NCBI GenBank assembly: GCA_009776515.1
Contig: WRNP01000005.1
Span: 1-33,068, forward strand
Direction of reading: 5' to 3'
DNA from: Dehalococcoidia bacterium
GTDB lineage: Bacteria > Chloroflexota > Dehalococcoidia > Dehalococcoidales > UBA1222
DNA: 33,068 nt
The notes below the pieces were generated by a model. It was not told the DNA's origin, ran no database searches, and was given only the letters and a program-made list of their open reading frames with translations. This document shows, piece by piece, positions 16,238-25,300 of this stretch. The first letter of the stretch is position 1; each line of letters starts with the position of its first letter. The translations under genes and the position numbers were made by a program.

Positions 16238-16822
16238 ATGGTTCTGATTATCGATAATTACGACAGCTTTACTTACAATCTCTATCAAATGGCGGGGACA
16301 TTTATACCGGAAACCAAGGTGGTATATAATGATCAATGTGACATAACGAATATTGAGACCTGCGAGCCATCGCATATCATCATCTCTCCCGGCCCTGGCC
16401 GACCGAAGGATGCGGGAATATGCGAGGAGGCTATCCGCTATTTTGCGGGTAAAATACCCATTCTTGGGATCTGCCTCGGACACCAGGCGATTTGCGAGGC
16501 TTTTGGGGGAACTATTGCCTATGCGAAAGTCTTGATGCACGGCAAAAAAAGCACGGTGCACATTGCTAATGGGAGTCCGATCTTTCGTGGTCTGCCGCCC
16601 ATGCTTGAAGCAGGACGTTACCACTCGTTGGCGGCGGAACGAAGCGCCTTGCCTGACGAGCTGCTCGTCATCGCAGAAACGGATGATGGGGAGGTCATGG
16701 GAGTTAAGCATCGGGATTTTGACCTTTATGGCCTACAATTCCATCCCGAATCCATTTTAACACCGAACGGCGGGAGAATTGTGGAGAACTTTCTGAAGAT
16801 AAGGACGGCCGCAGATGATTGA
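16238..16822 (+). CDS. trpG: Anthranilate synthase component II (glutamine amidotransferase)
   Basis: TrpG hydrolyses glutamine and channels ammonia to TrpE. The 194-residue class I amidotransferase has the oxyanion segment PGPGRPKDAG (51-60), the nucleophile Cys79 in GICLGHQAI, and the His169/Glu171 pair in FHPES. This completes the catalytic triad. It is a stand-alone subunit, not fused to TrpD as in some bacteria. In organisms without a separate pabA it may also serve aminodeoxychorismate synthase, which cannot be judged here. It overlaps trpD by 8 bases. Confidence 0.97.
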   Translation: MVLIIDNYDSFTYNLYQMAGTFIPETKVVYNDQCDITNIETCEPSHIIISPGPGRPKDAGICEEAIRYFAGKIPILGICLGHQAICEAFGGTIAYAKVLMHGKKSTVHIANGSPIFRGLPPMLEAGRYHSLAAERSALPDELLVIAETDDGEVMGVKHRDFDLYGLQFHPESILTPNGGRIVENFLKIRTAADD

Positions 16823-17831
16823 GCAAGCAATCCACGAAATATTGGATGGGCATCATCTCAGCTCCGATACTGCCAGAGAGGTCATGATGCAGATGATGGA
16901 AGGAGAGGCCCGCGATTCCCAAATGGGAGCTTTTCTGGCGGTGATGCGTTTTAAGGGCGAGAGTATTGAGGAGATTACGGCCTGCGCCGAAGTCATGCGC
17001 GAAAAATGTGTAAAACTACGCCCGAAAACAGACGTACTGGACATTGTGGGTACGGGCGGTGATGAATTATTCAGCTTCAACATCTCCACTATTTCTGCCT
17101 TTGTTGTCGCAGCGGGCGGGGTACCGGTCGCTAAGCACGGTAACCGCAGCGTGTCCAGCAAATGCGGAAGCGCTGATGTGCTTGAGGCATTGGGGGTTAA
17201 GCTGCTACTGACCGCCGCGCAAAGCGAGGCTGTATTGGAGAAAACGGGCATGTGCTTTATGTTGGCGCAGATATACCACTCAGCCATGAAGTATGTTGCT
17301 CATGTGCGAAAAGAACTTGGTGCGCGCACCATATTTAATATACTAGGGCCTTTGGCTAATCCCGCAGGGGCGAATATGCAACTTCTAGGGGTATATGACG
17401 AAAACCTGGTTGAACCCTTGGCCGGGGTGCTGAATAATCTTGGCGTAAAACGCGCCATGGTCGTGCATGGACACGACGGGCTTGACGAAATCACTTTAAC
17501 AGACACGTCAACAATCTGCGAGGTAGCAGACGGAAAGCTTAATAGTTATTTTGTTACGCCCGAACAATTTGGTTTTTCGCGTTGCAGCCCCACCGAACTG
17601 ACCGGAGGCAGTCCTGAGGAAAACGCTGAAATTGCGCGGCGCATCCTCTCGGGGGAAAAAGGGCCTAAACGAGACACGGTGGTGCTCAATGCCGCGTGCT
17701 GCCTTTATATGGGGAAAAACCATGTCACGATGCGCGAATGCGTTAGAGCAGCGCAGAGGATAATCGACAGCGGGCAAGCAATGGACAAACTGGATGATTT
17801 TGTCCGTGTTACGAATGAAGTAGCAGCATGA
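16815..17831 (+). CDS. trpD: Anthranilate phosphoribosyltransferase
   Basis: TrpD transfers the phosphoribosyl group of PRPP to anthranilate. The 338-residue protein has the usual small helical N-terminal domain (residues 1-70, including the QMGAFLAVMR segment). The glycine-rich PRPP motif GTGGDE lies at 79-84, followed by FNISTISA. The substrate motif KHGNRSVSSKCGSAD carries Ser and Gly contacts typical of the family, with Cys where many members have Ser. Downstream, YHSAMKYVAHVRKELGARTIFNILGPL-type sequence around residues 155-180 includes the conserved Arg. It overlaps trpG by 8 bases and trpC by 4 (ATGA), indicating tight translational coupling. Confidence 0.97.
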   Translation: MIEQAIHEILDGHHLSSDTAREVMMQMMEGEARDSQMGAFLAVMRFKGESIEEITACAEVMREKCVKLRPKTDVLDIVGTGGDELFSFNISTISAFVVAAGGVPVAKHGNRSVSSKCGSADVLEALGVKLLLTAAQSEAVLEKTGMCFMLAQIYHSAMKYVAHVRKELGARTIFNILGPLANPAGANMQLLGVYDENLVEPLAGVLNNLGVKRAMVVHGHDGLDEITLTDTSTICEVADGKLNSYFVTPEQFGFSRCSPTELTGGSPEENAEIARRILSGEKGPKRDTVVLNAACCLYMGKNHVTMRECVRAAQRIIDSGQAMDKLDDFVRVTNEVAA

Positions 17832-18592
17832 ATTACCTTGAATGTATTGTTGCTTCAACCAGAGAACGTGTTAGACGGGATAGGCGGGTGGGACTGCCCC
17901 CGCAAAGCCCGAAGCTACGCAATCCTTTTCTCTTCGAGCAAAGCCTGCAAGGACCGGAGATGGCGTTTATCTGCGAAATAAAAAAGGCATCGCCTTCAAA
18001 GGGCATGATTGCAGATGCTTTCCCGTATCTTGATATCGCCCGAGAGTATGAAAACGGTGGGGCTAAGGCCATTTCCGTGCTGACCGAGCCGGAATTCTTC
18101 CAAGGCGATGATCGTCACCTGGCCGAAATTCGCGAAATTGTAAATGCCCCGCTCCTTCGTAAGGACTTTGTTATTGATACGTTTCAGATAGAGCAGGCTG
18201 CTTGCCTTGGGGCTGATGCCGTACTTTTGATCTGTGCGCTTTCTACCCCAGTGCAGATAGCCGGATATATTCAAAAGGCAGACCAATTGGGGTTGTCCTG
18301 CCTGGTTGAAGCGCACGATGAAGGTGAAATCAAGATTGCCCTTGATGCAGGGGCGCGAGTGATCGGCGTCAACAACAGAGACCTTAAGACGTTTAAGGTG
18401 GATCTGAATACCAGCCTGAAACTCCGAGAAATCGTGCCGAGAGACATAATATTTGTGTCCGAAAGTGGTATTCGCACAGCAGAGGACGTTGATACTTTGC
18501 GGCGATATGGAATAAATGCCGTGCTGGTCGGAGAGGCACTTATGCGCTCTCCCGACAAGCAAGCAGCTCTTAATGATCTGCGCGGAAGATAA
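17828..18592 (+). CDS. trpC: Indole-3-glycerol phosphate synthase
   Basis: TrpC closes the indole ring by decarboxylative cyclisation of CdRP. The 254-residue (beta/alpha)8 barrel shows the catalytic CEIKKASPSKG (Glu50, Lys52) and, further on, LLRKDFVID with the catalytic Lys. VEAHDEGE, IGVNNRDLKTF and the phosphate-binding SESGIRTAEDV plus GEALMRS complete the active site. It is monofunctional; the next step is encoded by a separate trpF. The ATG overlaps the trpD stop as ATGA. The frame ends two bases before trpF. Confidence 0.97.
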   Translation: MNYLECIVASTRERVRRDRRVGLPPQSPKLRNPFLFEQSLQGPEMAFICEIKKASPSKGMIADAFPYLDIAREYENGGAKAISVLTEPEFFQGDDRHLAEIREIVNAPLLRKDFVIDTFQIEQAACLGADAVLLICALSTPVQIAGYIQKADQLGLSCLVEAHDEGEIKIALDAGARVIGVNNRDLKTFKVDLNTSLKLREIVPRDIIFVSESGIRTAEDVDTLRRYGINAVLVGEALMRSPDKQAALNDLRGR

Positions 18593-18594
18593 AT

Positions 18595-19221
18595 ATGAGC
18601 AAGGTTAAGATTTGTGGTTTGCGCTGCGTTGCGGACGTGGATGCTGTCAATGTGGCGCTGCCAGATTTTGTTGGGTTTGTCTTTGCCGACAGCCACCGCA
18701 GAATTGATGAAGTGACGGCATCGGTCATGAAAGAAAAACTTGATACCAGGATTTTGGCTGTGGGGGTTTTTGTTAATCAGGAGATAGAATATATCGCGAA
18801 TCTGTATCTAAAAGGGGTTATTGATTTAGTGCAACTTCACGGAGAAGAAGATGATGGATATATTCGGCGGCTTCGAGAACGAACAGGCAGTCAAGCCAGC
18901 AAGATCATGCGTATCATCAAGGCCGTTGCCATAGGCAAGGCGTTGCCAGCTTTGCCACATGGGGCGGATTATTTATTGTTTGATACCGCCTCAAAACAGC
19001 GCGGCGGTACCGGGGAAGCTTTTGACTGGGGTATTCTGAAAGATTATCACGGACAACCGTTTTTTATAGCTGGCGGACTTTCAAAATCAACGGTTGTCAA
19101 GGCGATGGCGCTGCTTGCGCCTTTCTGCGTTGACGTAAGTAGTGGGGTGGAGACAGCAGGGGTAAAAGACGCGGAGAAAATTGCTGAGTTTGTGCGCATG
19201 GTAAGGAAGGATAGCTCGTAA
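18595..19221 (+). CDS. trpF: Phosphoribosylanthranilate isomerase
   Basis: TrpF catalyses the Amadori rearrangement of phosphoribosylanthranilate to CdRP, the step before TrpC. The 208-residue barrel starts with the diagnostic VKICGL (Cys7 in the catalytic position) and has VQLHGEE. LLFDTASK holds the catalytic Asp, and the C-terminal phosphate site is SSGVET. A GGAAGA precedes the ATG. Gene order trpD-C-F follows a common plan, but trpF is the last trp gene: trpB and trpA do not follow, and the next gene is convergent and unrelated. Confidence 0.96.
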   Translation: MSKVKICGLRCVADVDAVNVALPDFVGFVFADSHRRIDEVTASVMKEKLDTRILAVGVFVNQEIEYIANLYLKGVIDLVQLHGEEDDGYIRRLRERTGSQASKIMRIIKAVAIGKALPALPHGADYLLFDTASKQRGGTGEAFDWGILKDYHGQPFFIAGGLSKSTVVKAMALLAPFCVDVSSGVETAGVKDAEKIAEFVRMVRKDSS

Positions 19222-19457
19222 AACAGCATCGCGTGACCACTAGCCAATGGCCGAATGTCAGGGTATCCCCAACGGTATTGAGTTTACACAAAGTATTTGA
19301 CACCATTGCATGGCGTTACGGATATCCCAGCTCCCTTCTTGCTGCGGCAATGTTATTATCATACTTGAGATAAAGCTGCACCGCCCTCGTCCGTTCTTGG
19401 TGGGAATGCATGGACTGCCTCCTGTATATATTCGGTCCAGGATTCCGTCCGCACCCC
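19222..19457. other. Gap between trpF and the convergent ATPase gene
   Basis: These 236 bases sit where trpB would be expected. I saw no TrpB or TrpA remnant (for example no GGGSN-like or AGRPTPL-like sequence) and no strong terminator. Only weak inverted repeats, such as GCCAATGGC near 19243, are visible. Confidence 0.5.
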
Positions 19458-20678
19458 CTATATCATCGCCAGTGGGATGATATAGTTCTTTTCGTTAAGC
19501 TGGAGAACATTGTTGGCCAGGCAAATGATGCCGCCGTCGCCTATATTGACGCCCTTGATGTCGCTAAGCATGCCAAAAGACCTGATATCCCTTTCATCGG
19601 GCTCGGCTTTTATTTTTATCTCCATAGGATAAAGCGTGTTGTTCTCAAAGATCAGCAAATCAATTTCTTTCTTATTGCCATCCCTGAGAAAGTACAGATC
19701 CACTTCTTTCCCGGCATTTGTGTAGCTCTTCAGTATCTCCGAAACAACAAAGCTCTCAAAAAAGCTGCCGTTGTTTGCCCCAATGGACAAATTCTCAGCA
19801 GACATCCAGCGAGTTAGATAAGAGGCTAGACCGATGTCCAGAAAATGCAGTTTCGGTGTTTTGACCACTCTCTTGATTGCGTTATTGCTATAGGGCTTTA
19901 GCAAATATATGATTCCGCTTGTCTTCAAGATGGACAGCCATCTTTTAGCTGTCGGTACGCTTATTCCGATATCGCTTGCCAGCGAAGACAAGTTAAGCAA
20001 TTGTCCTGACATGGCTGCGCAGGCGGTCATGAATGCGTAGAAGCTGACCTCGTCTGCAACTTGTGTGAGCATGCGTACGTCACGTTCTATATAGCTCTTA
20101 ATATAGTCAGCGTAAAAATCTGCCCAATCATAATGCCTGTTCAATACAAGCTCGGGCAAACTGCCCCGATGGATCTTTTCCCAAATCTCAGGTATGCGGA
20201 GAACGGTTTTGTCGGCGTTGCGCGCCTTAAGATACTCAAAGGTCGGCATAAAGGGTTTATTCCAAGCCTCGCCGACCATTTCTCTCATGGATAACCCCAA
20301 TAGCTCCAAAATCCCAGCTCGCCCAGCCAAGCTTTCGGTAACATTTTTCATCAGCTCAAAACTTTGCGAGCCAGTAAGAAAGAATTCCCCCTTATTCCGG
20401 CCGTTGTCTAGATGAATCTTAATATAATGGAATATTTCTGGTGCATATTGCACTTCATCAACGAAAATAGGTGGGGGTGTGATATTGAAAAAAGTTGAAG
20501 GTGAATCAATGGCACGCCTCCTGATTGGCAGGTCATCAAGGGTGATTTTGGGAATATCCGGCTTAAGATTCTCAATCAGTGTGGTCTTCCCCACTTGCCT
20601 TGCCCCCGTGACAACGACCGCGCCTTTCACATCTGCGCGCCTTAATACAGCTTCTTCAATATGCCGCTTAAGATACAT
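19458..20678 (-). CDS. AAA-family ATPase with C-terminal DUF4143 domain
   Basis: The 406-residue protein matches the widespread AAA_14-DUF4143 architecture. Walker A is GARQVGKTT (25-33), Walker B is IFVDEVQ (71-77), and FLTGSQSF (100-107) is the sensor region. The middle holds a winged-helix-like part (GISVPTAKRWLSILKTSGIIYLL). The C-terminal domain shows LHFLDIGLASYL and a pattern resembling the PD-(D/E)xK nuclease fold (EVDLYFLRDG, EIDLLIF, then MEIKIK). Members are often solitary accessory genes; roles in defence or toxin-antitoxin-like functions have been suggested, but none is established. It is transcribed against the trp operon. AGGGCAGG precedes the ATG, and a palindrome overlaps its likely promoter. 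Confidence 0.92.
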   Translation of the reverse strand: MYLKRHIEEAVLRRADVKGAVVVTGARQVGKTTLIENLKPDIPKITLDDLPIRRRAIDSPSTFFNITPPPIFVDEVQYAPEIFHYIKIHLDNGRNKGEFFLTGSQSFELMKNVTESLAGRAGILELLGLSMREMVGEAWNKPFMPTFEYLKARNADKTVLRIPEIWEKIHRGSLPELVLNRHYDWADFYADYIKSYIERDVRMLTQVADEVSFYAFMTACAAMSGQLLNLSSLASDIGISVPTAKRWLSILKTSGIIYLLKPYSNNAIKRVVKTPKLHFLDIGLASYLTRWMSAENLSIGANNGSFFESFVVSEILKSYTNAGKEVDLYFLRDGNKKEIDLLIFENNTLYPMEIKIKAEPDERDIRSFGMLSDIKGVNIGDGGIICLANNVLQLNEKNYIIPLAMI

Positions 20679-20713
20679 GGCCTGCCCTAATGATTACGTT
20701 AATGTTATAACCG

Positions 20714-20728
20714 ATGTTAAAATAACAT
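20714..20728 (-). promoter_or_regulatory. Palindrome overlapping a likely -10 of the ATPase gene
   Basis: ATGTTA-AAA-TAACAT is a perfect 6-base inverted repeat with a 3-base spacer, 36 bases upstream of the ATPase ATG. On the minus strand its first half reads TG-T-TATTTT, an extended -10 shape. A second palindrome, GTTATAAC (20704-20711), adjoins it. This could be an operator, or only AT-rich promoter sequence. Confidence 0.4.
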
Positions 20729-21017
20729 AAGGAAACGGCAGAGTCAAGCGTAAATCAATTTGTGGGTGCTGGTCTGAATTGATCGGTGGACATCCTCTGA
20801 TTTTAAATAAGAATTGGCCTTCAATAAGTCCCCATTTGCAATAAACCTGGCATCAATGCGGTTCACCTTGGGCTTGAGCGTCATGAATGCAAAACCAGCA
20901 GGTCTGCCCAGAAGACACAGCTCGCCTGCTATGCCAAAGAAAGCTTGCTGCGATTGTTAAAGAGTTCAGGGCACTCTACATCCATTTACCGATGCATTAT
21001 AGGCTGGAACCCAAGTG
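20729..21017. other. Intergenic region with one short open frame
   Basis: Between the divergent ATPase and nuclease-fold genes there is no established gene. On the minus strand a frame is open from 20956 to a TGA at 20744 (70 codons). It has an internal ATG at 20884, which would give a 46-residue peptide beginning MTLKPKVNRIDARF. No ribosome-binding site is seen and I recognise no family. It may be a gene remnant or chance. Confidence 0.35.
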
Positions 21018-21046
21018 TTGACAATTGCGGACACTGGGTGCATAGT
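21018..21046 (+). promoter_or_regulatory. Promoter of the EEP-fold enzyme gene
   Basis: A perfect TTGACA (21018-21023) is followed after exactly 17 bases by CATAGT (21041-21046), four of six matches to TATAAT. The leader of about 45 bases holds GGAGG (21086-21090), nine bases before the ATG. Confidence 0.65.
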
Positions 21047-21099
21047 TTGTGTGGCGTTGGTAACCATTTCTGGCAATCTGTAAATGGAGGGAAGCGAAA

Positions 21100-22131
21100 A
21101 TGCCTGCATATACCTCAATAAAGAAAATCACAGATGGGTCTGAAAGAACCCGCATTGTAGAAAAACTTCTGGCGCTTCGCACTCAACTTGACCAGCAGAT
21201 TCCGGCTAAAACTGCTACCGATACACTTTTGCTTGCCACATGGAATATCCGCGAATTCGGTGATAATCGGCGCACGGAAAGTCTTCACTACTTGGCGGAA
21301 ATCGTTAGCCGGTTCGATTTGATTGCCGTGCAAGAAGTCGCATCCAATTTGGGTGGAATACAAAAGCTTGTTTCTCTGCTAGGCCACAATTGGGATTACA
21401 TTGTAACGGATAGCACGGAAGGTACGGCGGGTGGTGGTGAGCGCATGGCGTTCATCTACGACAGGTGTAAAGTTTTTTTCCGCAAAATGGCTGGGGAGTT
21501 TGTCTTGCCGAAAACAAAGCTTCTTGGAGAAGGGAAGCTTCAATTTGCGCGCACGCCATTCACCGTTGCTTTCCAAGCCGGTTGGTTTCGGTTTGTCTTG
21601 GTTACGGTTCATATACTATATGGCACGAGTAAAAAAGAAGACCCGCAACGTGTTGAAGAAATTTCTGCTGTTGCTAAATTCATTAAGGATCGCGCCAAGA
21701 AGGAAGATGAAAATTATATCCTGCTCGGTGATTTTAATATCTTCAACACCGGCGATGCTACTATGAAGGCGCTCGAAAAGCAAGGGTTTTATATTCCGGA
21801 TGCCATTCGCGAGCATCCATCAGATTTGGGCCAGACAATGCATTATGATCAGATAGCGTTTAAGCTGAAGATTGAGAATAATATGACTGTCTTCGCCGAG
21901 GGAAAGCAGCGGGCTGGGGCCTTTGATTTCACGGAGACGATTTATCCCCTGCGGGACCTAGATGTGTATCGTGGATATTTTGAGGAGAAAGTACTGGCCG
22001 GAAAAACAGAGAAACAGATCGAAAAATACTACCTGTCCACCTGGCGCACCTTTGAAATGTCTGACCACCTGCCGCTTTGGATTGAACTTAAAGTAGATTT
22101 TAGCAATCAGTATCTCGCAAAGATAAAATAA
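21100..22131 (+). CDS. Endonuclease/exonuclease/phosphatase (EEP) family protein
   Basis: The 343-residue protein has the metal-dependent EEP fold shared by DNase I, exonuclease III and sugar or lipid phosphatases. Visible catalytic elements are WNIREFG (Asn49), AVQEV (metal ligand Glu79), a His near 171 (TVHILYG), LGDFNIF (Asp211, Asn213) and the terminal SDHLP (Asp322, His323). No signal peptide is seen; the first 40 residues form a charged helix before the catalytic domain, so it is probably cytoplasmic. The DNA-binding signatures of exonuclease III are not obvious, so the substrate (DNA, RNA or phosphoester) is unknown. It has its own promoter, and its neighbours are accessory genes. Confidence 0.9.
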   Translation: MPAYTSIKKITDGSERTRIVEKLLALRTQLDQQIPAKTATDTLLLATWNIREFGDNRRTESLHYLAEIVSRFDLIAVQEVASNLGGIQKLVSLLGHNWDYIVTDSTEGTAGGGERMAFIYDRCKVFFRKMAGEFVLPKTKLLGEGKLQFARTPFTVAFQAGWFRFVLVTVHILYGTSKKEDPQRVEEISAVAKFIKDRAKKEDENYILLGDFNIFNTGDATMKALEKQGFYIPDAIREHPSDLGQTMHYDQIAFKLKIENNMTVFAEGKQRAGAFDFTETIYPLRDLDVYRGYFEEKVLAGKTEKQIEKYYLSTWRTFEMSDHLPLWIELKVDFSNQYLAKIK

Positions 22132-22318
22132 CATGAATAACTAGGATCAATGTTGGGCTCGGATGGCGAAGGCGGGATGCAGAGAATCGCAAAATAGATA
22201 CTTTAGTCATCCGTATCGCCTTTATCGGCTCAAATCTCCGCTCCCATTGCTCCCAAATATCAAGGGGGTAGTAACGAATATTACAATATAACCCCTTTTG
22301 TGTGAGGAGACTGAGCAA

Positions 22319-25300
22319 ATGGGCATCATAAAAAATAAACCCAACCTAAAACAGCTCTTGTTGGTACTGCTGATCGCCATATTGGTCGTAGCAATAGTGC
22401 TGGCTGGCACACCGCTACTCACCCAACCTAAAGTAAGCGCTGCCCCGGGTGATACCTATGCGGTACCTATGGTCTCAGCCGGAGGCAGTCATACGGTTGC
22501 CCTGCATAATGACGGCACCGTCTGGGCTTGGGGTTCTAACGAATACGGACAGTTGGGTAACAACTCCACCGCAGGCAGCCTGACCCCCGCACGGGTAGTT
22601 GGCCCGGGAGGGGTTGGTTTTCTCGCCGATATTATTGCCGTCTCAGCTGGAGATGCTCACACTGTGGCTCTCAAAGATGATGGCACCGTCTGGGCCTGGG
22701 GGGCTAATAATCACGGCCAATTGGGTAATAACTCCACCGCCGACAGTCTGACACCAGTGCAGGTAGTAGACCCCGACGACATCACCGGTTTTCTTGCCGA
22801 CATTGCTGCCATATCTGCCGGAGGCCTGTACACCGTAGCCCTTAAAGCTGATGGTACGGTATGGACCTGGGGAGCTAACAGCGATGGCCAATTGGGTAAC
22901 GACTCCTCTGCGGATAGCTGGATACCTGATCAGGTACGAGAGCCATGGGGAGGCGTCAATTACCTTACCGAAATCATCGCCATCTCGGCCGGATACGCTC
23001 ACACAATAGTCCTCAAAGAAGACGGTACTGTATGGGCCTGGGGACAGAATTATTATGGTCAGTTGGGTGATGGAACTACTACCAGCAGCAGTACTCCGGT
23101 ACAGGTAATCAACCCCATGGATGTCACCGGTTTCCTCACCGACATCGTTGCCGTATCGGCTGGATATTATCACACGGTAGCCCTAAAAGCTGACGGCACC
23201 GTATGGGCTTGGGGATATAATTTCTACGGTCAACTGGGCGATAGTACTGATGCTCATCGCTATTCACCAATACAGGTACCCGGTCTGCTCGAAGTGGCGG
23301 CCATCTCGGCCGGATATGCTCACACCGTAGCCCTTAAAGCTGATGGTACGGTATGGGCCTGGGGATTGAATAGCGCTGGCCAACTGGGTAACGATTCCTC
23401 TACTGATAGTTGGATACCTGATCAGGTACGAGAGCCTTGGGGAGGCGTCAATTACCTTACCGATATTATCGCCATCTCGGCCGGAGGTTATCATGCAATT
23501 GCCTTGAAGAGTGATGGTGCCGGCGAAGGCACCCTTTGGTCATGGGGAGATAATGATTTTGGTCAGCTTGGCGACGGTACTGCCGTAAACCGCCTTGCAC
23601 CTGTACAGGTTGTTTATTATAACTTTATCGCTGTCTCCGCCGGATATTCTCATACAATGGCCCTGAAATATGATGGCACGGTATGGGCTTGGGGATGGAA
23701 CAATTTAGGACAATTGGGCAATGGTTCTACTGCAAACAGTTTCAAGCCTGTACAGGTGCGCGGTCTGGGAGGCGCTGGTTTTCTGACTGATATAGTCACT
23801 GTCGCGGCTGGAAACTATTACACGGTGGCTCTGAAAGAAGACGGCACGGTATGGGCCTGGGGATATAACAGCCAAGGCCAACTGGGCGACGGCACTAATG
23901 GCGCAGGCGCAAACCGTAGCGTGCCAGTACGGGTTATCGACCCAACCGATGACACCGGTTTTTTGACCGGTATCATGGCTGTTGCGGCTGGTGTTAATAA
24001 CACAGTAGCCCTAAAGGAAGCTGGCACGGTATGGACATGGGGAGGAGGCCTGTTGGGAAATGGCACCACTGCGAGCAGTAGCGTGCCAGTACGGGTTATC
24101 GACCCAACCGATGACACCGGTTTTCTGACCGGTATCACTGCTGTTGCGACTGGGCAGGATCACACAGTAGCCCTAAAAGAAGATGGCACGGTATGGACAT
24201 GGGGATACAACTTCTATGGGCAGATTGGCGATGGCACTAATGGTGTAGGCACAAACCGCAACGTGCCCGTACAGGTTATCGACCCAACCGATGGCACCGG
24301 TTTTCTGACTGATATAGTCGCCGTCGCGGCTGGAAGCTATTACACGGTGGCTCTAAAAGAAGATGGCACGGTGTGTGCTTGGGGTTATAACAACTACGAC
24401 CAGTTGGGCGATGGTAACGGCGGCCTTGGCGTATATAGTAGCGTGCCAGTACAAGTTATCGATCCAACCGATGTCACCGGTTTTCTGAGCGGCATCATTG
24501 CTGTTGCGGCTGGACAGGATCACACAGTAGCCCTAAAAGAAGATGGCACAGTATGGGCTTGGGGACTGAACATTAACGGCCAACTGGGTGATGACACTGA
24601 GACAAATCGACTTGCGCCAGTTCAGGTACGCGGACCGGGCGGCGGTGGCTTTTTGACTGACATAGTGGCTATTGCGGCTGGAGTTAATCACACAATGGCC
24701 CTGAAGATTGATGGCACGGTATGGGGTTGGGGGCATAACCAATTTGGGCAGGCGACGGGTGATACAGGATATACCCACGTCCTTACGCCCACGCGGGTTT
24801 TCTCCCCTGCTCCCTTCACAGTATTGTTGGACATCACTCCTCCCATCGGTATCATCAGCTTCGTACTTAACGATTATGGCTCTTTCATCACCGCAAACAC
24901 TTTTGGGGTATTTCGCAAGAACACCACTTTTATCACCATAACAGCCCAAGACGATCTCTCTGGTATCAAATCCATTGCCTATCTTCTATCCGATAATGTC
25001 TACCTAGATGCAGCGGCTATGAGTAGCGTCATCTGGACATCTTATCCCAAAGACGGGTTCAGCATATCGGCCAACTACAGGGGTTTCGCCTATGCCCGCA
25101 TTGCCGACAAGGCAGATAACATAACCATTATCCGCTCTGATGGTTTGGTGGTATACACAGATAGCACTCCTGCTATCACATCGCTCAGTTATGTCTATGC
25201 TTCTGCTTCTGATCAAGATCTCGCGGTGACAATGAGCGGCAATACTATAGACAAAATCATGAACGGCGCCGTCACCCTCGTATTTGGCGTCGACTACACG

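Noticed and set aside
19458..22131. AAA/DUF4143 ATPase plus EEP enzyme as a two-gene defence system
   Set aside because: The genes are divergent, separated by 421 bases, and have separate promoters; no known defence architecture matches.
22460..24820. Regularly spaced repeats that might suggest a CRISPR array
   Set aside because: The repeats are imperfect, in frame, and encode RCC1 blades; no conserved direct repeat with unrelated spacers and no cas genes.
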